Origin: Hydrogenedens sp964549105
GTDB taxonomy: Bacteria > Hydrogenedentota > Hydrogenedentia > Hydrogenedentales > Hydrogenedentaceae
Assembly (NCBI GenBank): GCA_964549105.1
Contig: CAZJTZ010000001.1
Location: forward strand, 62,001 to 126,000
Direction: 5' to 3'
DNA length: 64,000 nucleotides
Of the stretch, positions 1 to 9,108 are shown in pieces. Both the position numbers and the translations under genes were made by a program. Position 1 is the first letter of the stretch; the number at the start of each line of letters is the position of its first letter. The notes below the pieces were generated by a model. The model saw only the letters and a list, made by a program, of their open reading frames with translations, ran no database searches and had not been told where the DNA came from.

Positions 1-1
1 T

Positions 2-2503
2 CTCTTTCACATTAATCCCAATACAAATATCTCTTATCTCATTTCTGAAAACAAGGAAAAGAACGAAATTAAACTTGCATTACAATTTTCAAATAACATT
101 GATATATCAAATATTGATAATGAAATCGTTTCAAATAAACCTGATTTTATAAATATAACTTGTTTAAAATCAGACCCTACTCTCGCTGAATATACATTTG
201 CTCTTGGCAATAGTCAAAATTACAACATTCAGAAAGAAAATGGATTATCTATAATATTTTCAAGACAAAACATGTCTGTTCAGGCTAATAGCAATCAAGG
301 TATTTGTCAAATCACAACAGACCTTAAATCATTAATTATGGCAAAAAATACAGGTGTAAATGTTTTTAGTCCAGATGCAAAGATTGAATCATTGGACCAA
401 ACAATTTCTAAATTGCGTGTTGAAAATGAACTAAAACTGGCAAAACAAATAGTCCCTACTTTATCTTTACAAGAGCCCAAACAGGTATTTGCACAAGATA
501 CAGATATAACAGGGTCAGGTTCCCTTTCTGTAGGTAATGTTGGAGTCCCTGATAAAAATATAGAAATCCGTGAAGCGGCTCCTGCAGATATATTTCAACA
601 GCCTCAGCCTCCTTCTCCCCCACCTGCAGAAACTGAGAAACAACCGGGGGAAGAGACTACCCCACCTACCGCAATCACGGGAGAAGAAAAACCTAAAGAA
701 GAAACTGAAAACCCTTCTCAAGAAGAAGTGCAACCACCTATGCCTCGTGAAGAAATTGCTCCAGGACAGGGAATTGATGCAACAGCAGAAATCACTAGAG
801 AATTACGGGATTTAGAAACGCCTCCCGAAGAAGAAGCATCAAAACAATTAGTGCCCATAACTAACGAAGAGAAAAAAACAAATGAAAAAGTAGCGGAAAC
901 AGAAAAACCAAAAGAGGAAATTTCTCCTGAGGTAAAGATAAAACCATCACCCAAAGGATTAGACACTATTATTGATTTTGAATGTGAACAAATGCCTTTA
1001 GCAAAAGTTGTTCCCTTATTAGCCTATAAAGCCAATATCAATGTAATTGCAGGAGCAGACCTCAAAGGCAATGTAACGATGAGTTTAAAGCAAGTAACCT
1101 TACGCAAAGCCATAGAAGCCGCTTTAAGAATGAACGGACTGGGATTGTTACAGGAAGAGAATATTTATAGAATTGTTCCTTATGAAGAGGCAATATCAAG
1201 TGATAGAAGTACCATCGTTGTCCATTTAGAAAACGCCAAAGCCTCTGAAATACGAAAAGTCCTTGATGAAATTTCAAAAGGAACTAAGGGAAGAGAATAC
1301 ATTACCCTTAGTGCTAATGATACAACTAATGTAGTTATCGTTTCCGGGCCAGAAGAACAGATTCAGGGACTGGCACAAATGGCAAAAGAATTAGACATAG
1401 AAAAACCTATTATTCCAACTATAACCACAACTATCAAGTTAAACTATGCAGACCCAGAAGAATTAGTCAAATCATTAGAAAAAATACTTACTCCCAAAAC
1501 AGGAAATGTATCTGCAGATGCAAGAGCAAGAAACATCATTGTAACAGATATTCCAGTAGTTGTAGAACAAGTCAAAGAAATAGTCAAAAATCTTGACACC
1601 CCCGTAAAACAGGTTCTTATTGACTCTATGGTAGTTGATGCAACAATAGGTGATGCGTCTCAAACGGGAATTGATTGGATACTTAAATCTGTGCGTAACC
1701 AAAGTTGGAGAGATTTTGTAATGTATGGACCTGAGGGCAGAAAAATTGGTAATGTCCAGCAACTTGACCTTACAGGCTCCACTACATTGGGGGACAGTAT
1801 TGGTAATCTTACATTTAACATTCTTAGCAGCGAAATTGATTGGAAAGGTGTAATTCAAGCAGAAATTCGCAATCAAAATGGACATCTTATTTCCAATCCA
1901 GTTGTGGCAACAATAGAAAATAAACCTGCGACAATAACCATTTCTCAAGAAATTCCATACATTGACCTTTCTCAAACCAGTCAAGGTGGTGCCTTGACAA
2001 ATACACGATTCAAGCAGGTTGGTACAGTTCTTGAAGTAACACCCCGCGTTACACATGATAACCATATCATTACTGACATCAAAGGTAAAGAAAGTACTGT
2101 GGTCGGCGAATTTAATGGCGTTCCCATTGAAGATATGAGACAAGTAACCAGCACATTACATATCAATAATGGACAAACCATTTTTGTAGGTGGGTTAAGA
2201 AAACGAAATGATAATGTAACTGCCCAGAAAATGCCAATATTAGGCGATATTCCTGTTCTAAATGTTGTCTTTAGAACAAACCAAAGAAAAGCACAAATCA
2301 ACGAATTACTTATTTTCTTAACCTGTTCTGTAATAGAACAAGAACTTCCTGAACTTACCGCCGAACAGAAAAAGGTATATAATGATGCAAAACAAGCGCC
2401 TATGAATGCTGACCTTGGTAAATACATGGGACACGATATAACTCATCCAAAAGAAATATCTACCCCGCCTTATGAATGGAAAAGAGTAGAGAAAAGCAAA
2501 TAA
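2..2503 (+). CDS. Secretin (PilQ/GspD family), 5' end off the window
   Basis: Outer-membrane secretin, probably the PilQ-type channel of a type IV pilus or related secretion machine. The frame is open without a stop from base 2, so the ATG at 272 is internal and the true N-terminus lies outside the window. The residues before that ATG look like the tail of an AMIN domain. Counting from 272, a Pro/Glu/Lys-rich low-complexity linker covers about residues 100-230. An STN-like domain follows (about 233-300), then two N1-type ring domains (about 315-450, each with a NxxIVxxxP/G pattern). The secretin barrel domain is at about 530-690, with the typical VGTVLEVTPRV and ILGDIPVLNVVFR motifs. A short C-terminal tail follows. 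PilQ rather than GspD is suggested by the AMIN-like start, but pilMNOP would lie outside the window, so the exact system is not settled. Confidence 0.9.
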   Translation, partial: LFHINPNTNISYLISENKEKNEIKLALQFSNNIDISNIDNEIVSNKPDFINITCLKSDPTLAEYTFALGNSQNYNIQKENGLSIIFSRQNMSVQANSNQGICQITTDLKSLIMAKNTGVNVFSPDAKIESLDQTISKLRVENELKLAKQIVPTLSLQEPKQVFAQDTDITGSGSLSVGNVGVPDKNIEIREAAPADIFQQPQPPSPPPAETEKQPGEETTPPTAITGEEKPKEETENPSQEEVQPPMPREEIAPGQGIDATAEITRELRDLETPPEEEASKQLVPITNEEKKTNEKVAETEKPKEEISPEVKIKPSPKGLDTIIDFECEQMPLAKVVPLLAYKANINVIAGADLKGNVTMSLKQVTLRKAIEAALRMNGLGLLQEENIYRIVPYEEAISSDRSTIVVHLENAKASEIRKVLDEISKGTKGREYITLSANDTTNVVIVSGPEEQIQGLAQMAKELDIEKPIIPTITTTIKLNYADPEELVKSLEKILTPKTGNVSADARARNIIVTDIPVVVEQVKEIVKNLDTPVKQVLIDSMVVDATIGDASQTGIDWILKSVRNQSWRDFVMYGPEGRKIGNVQQLDLTGSTTLGDSIGNLTFNILSSEIDWKGVIQAEIRNQNGHLISNPVVATIENKPATITISQEIPYIDLSQTSQGGALTNTRFKQVGTVLEVTPRVTHDNHIITDIKGKESTVVGEFNGVPIEDMRQVTSTLHINNGQTIFVGGLRKRNDNVTAQKMPILGDIPVLNVVFRTNQRKAQINELLIFLTCSVIEQELPELTAEQKKVYNDAKQAPMNADLGKYMGHDITHPKEISTPPYEWKRVEKSK

Positions 2504-2755
2504 TTTTCTTTATCCTAAAAAAATAAAATACTTTACTCCCAATATAAAAATTTGTCCTCTTTTCTAATAATACTGCTTTTATAAATATAAAAAGATTTTT
2601 ACAACTTTCCTATAAGACAGATATTAATCAGATTTTGAAAAATCCTCTTTTGCTTAATATGTTTAAGAAATTTAATTATGTAAATACCATATAAATATTA
2701 TATAATTTACTGTAATTATAGAAAAATCATATTGTGTAAGTGGAGATATAATTCA

Positions 2756-3631
2756 ATGGAAACAATTAATGTTAAGAAAAATAATCCGACTTTTAAGATG
2801 TTAATGTTGATGTTACTAAGAAAAAAGTCTGACTTAAAAAATCTTTTACCCCCTCCTCAGATTCAGATTCATGCTTCTCAATTGAAAGCACCCAATATAA
2901 AACTTAATAACTACTTAAAATTGTTTAATTTACCTTCAACGGGTTTTATACCAATAACATACCCTTTTATTCTAGCTATGCCCATGCAACTTCAATTATT
3001 TAGCCATCCATCAATTCAAATAAATCCACTAGGACTATTGCATGTTAGCAATTATATGCATTTATATTATCCAATTCCCGAAAATGCTGAAATGGAAGCA
3101 AACTGCTTAATAGATTCCACTAACCTTGTAAAAAAAGGAATTGAAATTACAGTTAAAACATCAATAAGTATTGCCTCTCAAATTTATTGGGAATGTGAAA
3201 GTACTTACTTAAAGTTCTCAAAAAAATACAGAGATGAAGAAGGAAATAAGAAAAAACAAATTTCTTTTGAGACTTTTGAAGAATACGATAATGAATATAA
3301 TTGGCATGTATCCAAAAAAGATTCCTTCTCCTATGCCCGGGTTTCTGGTGATTACAATCTGATACATCTTTCTGGACTATTTGCCCGTTTCTTTGGTCTC
3401 CCCTCTTCTATTATTCACGGAATGTGGTCTATAGGTAAATGTCTAAACTATTTGAATATGCTTAATGAAAAAAAATTGCATTTCTATCATGCATTTAAAG
3501 GCCCTATTCCCTTAAATTCTAATTGCAAGTTGTGCGTAAAAGACACCCATCAAGGTAAAAGATTTGATTTGTTTGTAGAGGGTAATCCACGACCATGTGT
3601 GCAGGGAATTTTATCTACCACACCTTTATAA
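2756..3631 (+). CDS. MaoC-like double-hotdog acyl dehydratase
   Basis: Probable enoyl-thioester hydratase/dehydratase of the MaoC-like double-hotdog type. The C-terminal half carries the MaoC signature YARVSGDYNLIH followed by a HGMWSIG segment, which holds the hydratase Asp/His pair. The N-terminal half (YPFILAMPMQLQLF, then LGLLHVSN) resembles the degenerate first hotdog of two-domain dehydratases. The frame also opens from a TTG at 2732. I prefer ATG 2756 because GGAGA at 2742-2746 sits about ten bases upstream of it. The gene stands alone between the secretin and a gene-poor region, so no pathway is indicated; the substrate is probably an acyl-CoA or acyl-ACP. The first 40 residues are Lys- and Leu-rich and look unlike a normal hotdog start. 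Confidence 0.8.
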   Translation: METINVKKNNPTFKMLMLMLLRKKSDLKNLLPPPQIQIHASQLKAPNIKLNNYLKLFNLPSTGFIPITYPFILAMPMQLQLFSHPSIQINPLGLLHVSNYMHLYYPIPENAEMEANCLIDSTNLVKKGIEITVKTSISIASQIYWECESTYLKFSKKYRDEEGNKKKQISFETFEEYDNEYNWHVSKKDSFSYARVSGDYNLIHLSGLFARFFGLPSSIIHGMWSIGKCLNYLNMLNEKKLHFYHAFKGPIPLNSNCKLCVKDTHQGKRFDLFVEGNPRPCVQGILSTTPL

Positions 3632-3726
3632 GTACCTTTGGTTTGAAATACCTAAAAAATATTGTTTTTTATTTGTTAAAATAATTTACGATATTCCTAT
3701 ACAATAAAAGATTAAGAGAGAGATTT

Positions 3727-3764
3727 ATTGCTACGCTCAAAATAACAGGAGTGACAGAATAACA
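3727..3764. repeat. Possible dispersed repeat fragment
   Basis: The text TTGCTACGCTCAAAATAACA followed by GGAGTGACAGAATAACAGG resembles degenerate intergenic repeats of the 'GCTACGCTCGCAATGACA' kind seen in many bacterial genomes. Only one copy is seen here, so the call rests on general resemblance. Confidence 0.3.
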
Positions 3765-3990
3765 GGTGAGGGTTGAAATAATAAAAGAGAACTGTTTGAA
3801 ATGGCAGAGAATGGGACCAAAAAAAACCTTTTTCCATAACAACACGAAACTACTAATTTTATAAACAAGTATATGAAGAAAAACATAGAATGTAATATAG
3901 AGAACTGCTTAAAAAGTCAATATTCTAAGAGTAAGACTCAAGCACAACACTTAAAAACATAAAAAGGTAAGAGTTATAAAAAACTTCTCA

Positions 3991-4030
3991 CCTTGCAAAG
4001 GGAAGGTGGCACGAAGTGCCAGAGGGGTCA
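3991..4030. repeat. Small palindromic intergenic repeat (REP-like)
   Basis: Contains the perfect short hairpin GGCAC-GAA-GTGCC (4008-4020), flanked by CCTTGCAAAGGGAAGGT and AGAGGGGT. This resembles a family of short palindromic intergenic repeats found in unrelated bacteria. Only one copy is seen in the window. Confidence 0.4.
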
Positions 4031-4132
4031 GATCAGAAAAACAAAAGATAGAACCTTCCTATTTTTTGTATCAACTGAATAAGTTCTCAGAAGTTTCATT
4101 ACTTAATTCGTGGGAAGTTAGAGGTTAAACAA

Positions 4133-4168
4133 AAAGGCACAGGAGAATATGAATCTCGCTGTGCCTTT
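4133..4168 (-). terminator. Rho-independent terminator of hppA
   Basis: Inverted repeat AAAGGCACAG...CTGTGCCTTT with an inner GAGA/TCTC pairing. Read on the minus strand it ends in a T-rich tail (TTTTTGTTT), about 20 bases past the hppA stop. Confidence 0.85.
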
Positions 4169-4187
4169 GTTTTCTATTTAATCAGGT

Positions 4188-6245
4188 TTACATGAATAAT
4201 GGTGCAAGAACTAATGAAATTACACACATTAACTTAATCAAAATGTTAATAGAAGGGCCGGCAGTATCTTTTAATGGGTCACCCACAGTATCTCCAACAA
4301 CTGCTGCTTTATGGGCTTCTGAGCCTTTTCCTCCAAAATGTCCTTCCTCGATATATTTTTTCGAATTATCCATTGCACCGCCACTATTTGCCATCTGGAT
4401 ACCTAACATAACACCACTGATGATGGCACCCACAAGGAACCCTGCCAGAGCAGGTGCACCCAAAGTAAAACCAATAACTACGGGAATAACTATAGCAAGT
4501 AGACCTGGAACCATCATCCCTTGAACAGCGGCCTTTGCTGCAATATCTACACACTTCGTACTATCCGGCATAACATCTTCTTTGCCTTCTTTAAGTCCGG
4601 GTATCTCTTTGAATTGTCGTCTGACCTCAGCAATAATTGCATAAGCATTTCTACTAACAGCACTGAACAAAAGGGAACAAAATACAAAAGGTACCATACC
4701 TCCAATAAGACAACCTGCAAGGATTTTAGGGTCAGCCAGAGAAACTTTAGAGGGGTCTAATTTTGTAGATAGCATAAACGCACTTAGTAAACCAATAGCC
4801 GCAAAGGCAGCACTACCAATAGCAAAGCCCTTTCCAATGGCTGCGGTTGTATTCCCCACGGCGTCAAGGTTATCTGTAATCTTACGCACACTGGGGTCAA
4901 GACCAGACATTTCAGCAATACCACCTGCATTATCTGCAATAGGACCGTAAGAATCTACTGAAACGACCATACCGGTTGTAGCAAGCATCCCTAAAGATGC
5001 AATGGCAATACCATACATACCGCTTGCTTTGTAAGCAAGAATAACTGCTATTGCAAGCACGAGTGCTGGTAATAATGTGCTGAACATACCTACTGAAAAT
5101 CCACCCACAACGGCAACTGCGGGTCCGGATTGTGCTTCCTCTGCCAATCTTTGCACAGGCTTGTATTTCCCGGATGTAAAATATTCGCTTGTAAAACCGA
5201 CAACAATTCCTGAGACTATACCATAAATACATGCTAATGGGGGACCCCACCAACTATATTCTGTATCACCCTCTTTAAATGTTGTCCCAATAGCATAACC
5301 AATTACAAACACGCCAATAATTGTAAATATTGCACTTATATAAGTCCCCCACATTAAAGCACTTTGTGGGTCACTTTTTGCAAATGCCTTAACATAAAAA
5401 ACGCCTAAAATAGAAGCAATAATTCCTATTGCTGCTGTAAGGAATGGGAAAGACTTGACATACATATCGCTATTTGCAGTCGTTGCTGTAATTGTTACTG
5501 CTACGGCAAGACTTGCAATAATAGACTCTACATAAGATTCTAATAGGTCTGCACCCAATCCTGCGACATCACCGACATTATCACCTACATTGTCTGCAAT
5601 CACTGCTGGATTACGCGGGTCATCTTCAGGGATGCCTGCTTCTACTTTACCTACGAGGTCTGCGCCCATATCTGCACCTTTTGTATAGATTCCGCCGCCA
5701 GACCGTGCAAATAGTGCAACTAACGAAGCACCCATAGCGTATCCGTTAACAATCTGTGCTTCACCACCAAAAAGTTTATATACAATAACCAGGAAAAATG
5801 TAGCAATACCGACCACACCTAATCCCATCACGGAACCTCCGCTAACAGCCACATCCACAGCAGCCTTTACTCCGCCCGAACGCGCTGCTTCGGTTGTCCT
5901 TGCATTGGAACGGGTGGCAATAAACATGCCCAAAAAACCAGCCAAAGCACTTGCCAGAGCACCAACAAGGAAGGCTACCGATGTTTCCCAGCCTAATGGT
6001 AAATCAGGTCTTCGTTCACCAACAATTGCAATTAATACAGCGATAACAAGCGCTGTAGTCATCACATAGCGATATTCTCGCAAAAGAAAGGCAAGCGCCC
6101 CTTCTTGAACTGCTTTTGAAATTCGAGCCATCTTTTCTGTACCCTGTGATTTTGTTAGTACATACTGAATCATGTACGCAACGGCTAACAGAGCCAATAT
6201 TGATGTGGCTCCCGCAATCTTTAAATAACCTAAACCCATCAACAT
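4188..6245 (-). CDS. hppA: Membrane-bound ion-translocating pyrophosphatase
   Basis: Integral membrane pyrophosphatase that couples PPi hydrolysis to H+ or Na+ export; 685 residues, normal for the family, with about 16 hydrophobic segments. The substrate motif region GGGIYTKGADMGADLVGKVE and the acidic DNVGDNVGDVAGLGADL are present. GNTTAAIGKG (about residue 463) has Ala where K+-independent enzymes carry Lys, so this should be a K+-dependent type. In the following helix, LLESYVES holds Glu at both positions that differ between the Na+-pumping Thermotoga enzyme and the plant H+ enzyme, so ion specificity cannot be read with confidence. The start is supported by AAAGGAGT nine bases upstream. 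It is a single gene with its own terminator. Confidence 0.96.
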   Translation of the reverse strand: MLMGLGYLKIAGATSILALLAVAYMIQYVLTKSQGTEKMARISKAVQEGALAFLLREYRYVMTTALVIAVLIAIVGERRPDLPLGWETSVAFLVGALASALAGFLGMFIATRSNARTTEAARSGGVKAAVDVAVSGGSVMGLGVVGIATFFLVIVYKLFGGEAQIVNGYAMGASLVALFARSGGGIYTKGADMGADLVGKVEAGIPEDDPRNPAVIADNVGDNVGDVAGLGADLLESYVESIIASLAVAVTITATTANSDMYVKSFPFLTAAIGIIASILGVFYVKAFAKSDPQSALMWGTYISAIFTIIGVFVIGYAIGTTFKEGDTEYSWWGPPLACIYGIVSGIVVGFTSEYFTSGKYKPVQRLAEEAQSGPAVAVVGGFSVGMFSTLLPALVLAIAVILAYKASGMYGIAIASLGMLATTGMVVSVDSYGPIADNAGGIAEMSGLDPSVRKITDNLDAVGNTTAAIGKGFAIGSAAFAAIGLLSAFMLSTKLDPSKVSLADPKILAGCLIGGMVPFVFCSLLFSAVSRNAYAIIAEVRRQFKEIPGLKEGKEDVMPDSTKCVDIAAKAAVQGMMVPGLLAIVIPVVIGFTLGAPALAGFLVGAIISGVMLGIQMANSGGAMDNSKKYIEEGHFGGKGSEAHKAAVVGDTVGDPLKDTAGPSINILIKLMCVISLVLAPLFM

Positions 6246-6362
6246 AATATTTTACTCCTTTCATCAATAATTAATTTTTATTTACTTGTTTGTCTTACAA
6301 CTTTTATATCTAACTTTCTCTTTTCACTTCCAAAGTATTTAAAAATATTTACCATAAATAAT

Positions 6363-7085
6363 TCAATCCTTCTTTTGAAGGAGAGATATCGCTTTCTGTG
6401 CAGCCATTTGTGACGCACATTTTTTCGATTTTCCCTCGCCAATAGAAACAAGTTCATTATTTATATATGTTCCAACTTGAAACCACTTCTGATGGTCAGG
6501 TCCCTCTTCCTTTATAACACAATATTCAGGTAGAGGAAGATGTTTTTCCTGACACAGTTCCTGCAATTCCGACTTGGAATCCTTTCGAATAGAAAAAGAG
6601 AGGATTTTATCAAGTTGTGTCTCAAAAATTCGATATATAAATTTTTTAGTCTGATTCCATCCTTGGTCCAAATAGAAAGCACCAATAAATGCCTCCATAG
6701 CGTCTTCAAGTATAGAATCTTTACCTCTACCCCCAGCGTTTTCTTCGCCTTTACTCATAAGAATCATTTCAGACAAATGTATATCTTTTGAAACATCACT
6801 TAACGACTGGCTCCTCACAATGGAAGAACGCATCAGCGTAAATTCTCCCGGTGAGGAATCTGGACTCGCCTTATAAATATGCTCTGCAATTGCCAATCCT
6901 AATACAGCATCACCCAAAAATTCCAATGATTCGAACATACATCCGTCTGCATGTGTTTTTTTACTATATGAAGAATGTGTCATTGCCATTTTGAATAAAC
7001 TTATATTTTTAGGCTTAAATTTTAATTTTTTCGCCCATTGCAAAAATAAGGTTTCCCACTCACCCTTTTTTTCATTTATATTCAT
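6363..7085 (-). CDS. rnc: Ribonuclease III
   Basis: Double-stranded RNA endonuclease for rRNA and mRNA processing; 240 residues. The catalytic domain carries the signature ESLEFLGDAVLG (residues 52-63, with Glu52, Glu55 and Asp59) and the second acidic pair in LEDAMEAFIGAFYLD (Asp128, Glu131). A C-terminal dsRNA-binding domain spans about 165-238, ending KKCASQMAAQKAI. It lies downstream of acpP, a common pairing, but a terminator between them suggests separate transcription. The ribosome site upstream of the ATG is weak. Confidence 0.96.
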   Translation of the reverse strand: MNINEKKGEWETLFLQWAKKLKFKPKNISLFKMAMTHSSYSKKTHADGCMFESLEFLGDAVLGLAIAEHIYKASPDSSPGEFTLMRSSIVRSQSLSDVSKDIHLSEMILMSKGEENAGGRGKDSILEDAMEAFIGAFYLDQGWNQTKKFIYRIFETQLDKILSFSIRKDSKSELQELCQEKHLPLPEYCVIKEEGPDHQKWFQVGTYINNELVSIGEGKSKKCASQMAAQKAISLLQKKD

Positions 7086-7175
7086 AGAAATACTAAACTC
7101 AAAACAAATACAAAGTTGCTATATTTTACCAAATTTACACTCCAATATCCAATTTAAAACCTCTACAAAAAAGTT

Positions 7176-7202
7176 ACCTGTGAGATTTGAAATCCCACAG
7201 GT
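7176..7202 (-). terminator. Terminator downstream of acpP
   Basis: Near-perfect stem ACCTGTGAGATTT/AAATCCCACAGGT with one mismatch, followed on the minus strand by AACTTTTTT. It lies 25 bases past the acpP stop and ahead of rnc. Confidence 0.85.
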
Positions 7203-7226
7203 AGTTTTCCTAAAAATATTGCTAAT

Positions 7227-7469
7227 TTACTTTACCCGAGACAACACATATTTAACAGCGTCGCCCACAGTAATAATCTGATTAGCATCGTCATCTAATT
7301 GAATATTAAATTCTTCCTCGAGGGTCATCAATAACTCTGTTAAGTCCAGAGAATCTGCCCCAAGGTCTTCTATAAAACGCGCTTCATCCGTAACCTCGTC
7401 AATAGAACGATTTAAACGGTTAGCGATAACTTCTTTTATTTTACTAACCAGGGCTTCCATATCTGCCAT
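7227..7469 (-). CDS. acpP: Acyl carrier protein
   Basis: Small acidic carrier for fatty-acid synthesis, 80 residues from the chosen start. The phosphopantetheine attachment serine is Ser40 in DLGADSLDLTELLM. The frame extends 13 codons further upstream to 7508, but those codons are unlike ACP, and a strong ribosome site AAAGGAGGTG sits just ahead of the internal ATG at 7469. fabF, which often lies between acpP and rnc, is absent. A good promoter is seen at 7522-7551. Confidence 0.96.
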   Translation of the reverse strand: MADMEALVSKIKEVIANRLNRSIDEVTDEARFIEDLGADSLDLTELLMTLEEEFNIQLDDDANQIITVGDAVKYVLSRVK

Positions 7470-7521
7470 TTTCACACCTCCTTTCAAATATTTAGTGATT
7501 TCTCCCAATTTAACATGACAA

Positions 7522-7551
7522 ATTTTATCAAGATATAATGTTAAATGTCAA
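7522..7551 (-). promoter_or_regulatory. Sigma-70-type promoter of acpP
   Basis: On the minus strand, TTGACA, an 18-base spacer, then TAAAAT, ending about 50 bases upstream of the acpP start. The -35 matches consensus exactly. Confidence 0.6.
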
Positions 7552-7631
7552 ACATTTTATCCTCTAACAATTATTTAATTATAACAAGTCTTATTTAGAT
7601 ACATCACAATATAAAAAAGTTTCAATTGTTT

Positions 7632-7660
7632 TTGCATGTTTCAAATCTTTATTGTATTAT
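7632..7660 (+). promoter_or_regulatory. Candidate promoter of the 7714 oxidoreductase
   Basis: TTGCAT, 17 bases, then TATTAT, ending 53 bases upstream of the ATG at 7714. It is divergent from the acpP promoter. Confidence 0.45.
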
Positions 7661-7713
7661 TGTAATCATTACTATTCAATAAATAAAACCATATTAAAAT
7701 AAGGAGTTTTAAA

Positions 7714-8964
7714 ATGAAAAGTTTTCGGTTAGGATTTATTGGGGCCGGTTTCATCGCTCGTTTTCAGACAAAGGCTTTACAAAGTGTTCGGGATGTGGAA
7801 TTAGCAGGAGTCTATGCACTTAAAGGCGCAGGCGAGCTATCGGCACTTGCAAAACGATTAGGTGTGGGAGACTGTAAAGTTTATAAAAGTATAAAAGACC
7901 TCTGTGCCAATGTTGATGCCGTTGCCATTTTTGTTCCTAACTTTGCACGATTAGAAATTATGCAGAAAATTGCTGACGCCGTTAAAGTAGGGGCAACAAT
8001 TAAAGGAATTATTTGTGAAAAACCGTTAGGAAGAACCGTAAAAGAGTCTATGGAATTGGTAGCCATTGCAAAATCAACAAAATTGCCTACAGCCTATTTT
8101 GAAAATCAACTTCACATGAAAGGAATTCGTGCTCAAAAGGCACAATTATCATCTGTAGAATCCGTTATGGGTCCTATTGCATTGGCTCGTTCTTCAGAAG
8201 AACACTCCGGTCCTCATGAAGGTTGGTTCTGGAATCCCACACGGCAAGGGGGTGGCGTTTTATGTGATATGGGCTGTCATAGTATTGCTTGTTGCTGGTA
8301 TATATTAACCCCTCAGGGGAAACCCGTAAATTATTTAAAGCCTATAAGCGTCTCGGCAGAAGTCGGCTTATTAAAATGGGGACTTCCTTATTGGCGTAAA
8401 GAGCTATTAAAACGAATGGGCGTGGACTACGGGAAAACTCCTGCTGAAGACTTTGCCACAGGTATCATTACTTTTCAGAATCCGAAAACCGGGCAAATTG
8501 TTAAAGGGCAATTTACCAATTCATGGATGTATGACAAACAGGGCTTAAGACTAATGATGGATGGTTTAGGGCCTGGCTACGCATTTGAATTTAACTCACA
8601 GATATCTTCATTACAGGTGTTTATTGGTGATTCGGCTGCGGAAGCCGTGGCGGATGCGGAATCTGCTCTTGAAAAATCAACTGCCAGTCGCGGTTTACTT
8701 ATTGTCGAACCTCATGAAGCAGATTTATACGGTTATGTAGATGAGATTTCTGATGCTGTTTGTGCCTTTCAAAAAGGAAAAGATGCTTTCCTGAACTTCG
8801 ACTATGGGTTAGAAATCACAAAATTATGCCAGGCTGCTTACATGTCAGCAGAGCAAAAACGAGTAATTGACCTTACTGACAAAAATACTCAAAAAGAATT
8901 AGAAAATTATGTATCCCTGATTGCACAAGGGAAAGGCAGAGAAGTATTTCCATTAATAGACTAA
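7714..8964 (+). CDS. Gfo/Idh/MocA family oxidoreductase
   Basis: NAD(P)-dependent sugar or polyol dehydrogenase-like protein, 416 residues. The Rossmann motif FIGAGFIARF is at residues 8-17 and the family EKP motif, CEKPLGRT, at 101-108. The C-terminal half has the expected alpha/beta substrate domain, with GGGVLCDMGCHSI in the usual place of the catalytic GGG..D..H region. The ribosome site AAGGAG precedes the ATG at good distance. It is monocistronic and divergent from acpP. The substrate cannot be deduced. It is one of three members of this family in the window, and the three are quite different from each other. Confidence 0.9.
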   Translation: MKSFRLGFIGAGFIARFQTKALQSVRDVELAGVYALKGAGELSALAKRLGVGDCKVYKSIKDLCANVDAVAIFVPNFARLEIMQKIADAVKVGATIKGIICEKPLGRTVKESMELVAIAKSTKLPTAYFENQLHMKGIRAQKAQLSSVESVMGPIALARSSEEHSGPHEGWFWNPTRQGGGVLCDMGCHSIACCWYILTPQGKPVNYLKPISVSAEVGLLKWGLPYWRKELLKRMGVDYGKTPAEDFATGIITFQNPKTGQIVKGQFTNSWMYDKQGLRLMMDGLGPGYAFEFNSQISSLQVFIGDSAAEAVADAESALEKSTASRGLLIVEPHEADLYGYVDEISDAVCAFQKGKDAFLNFDYGLEITKLCQAAYMSAEQKRVIDLTDKNTQKELENYVSLIAQGKGREVFPLID

Positions 8965-9108
8965 TATCAAAGTAAAAAAACAAAAAAGACCTCTCTCCGA
9001 AAATTCGGAATATAATACATAAATTTATTATTTTTTGTCTTGGGTATTCCTGATTTATTTTTTTATGGTAAAATTATTATACTATAATAAAATAATAAGG
9101 ATATTCAG

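Larger units (their letters stand above)
3632..4132. other. Gene-poor intergenic region
   Basis: About 500 bases with no credible gene on either strand. It is AT-rich and holds two short stretches with the look of dispersed repeats (3727-3764 and 3991-4030, listed separately). No tRNA T-loop, riboswitch or CRISPR-like pattern is visible. A segment near 3905-3925 (CTGCTTAAAAAGTCAAT) resembles the end of the inverted-repeat element at 41754-41893 and may be a decayed copy; this is weak. Confidence 0.6.

Noticed and set aside
1475..2143. 222-residue minus-strand frame inside the secretin gene
   Set aside because: Cys/Tyr/Asn-rich nonsense composition without a family, fully inside the conserved secretin domain.
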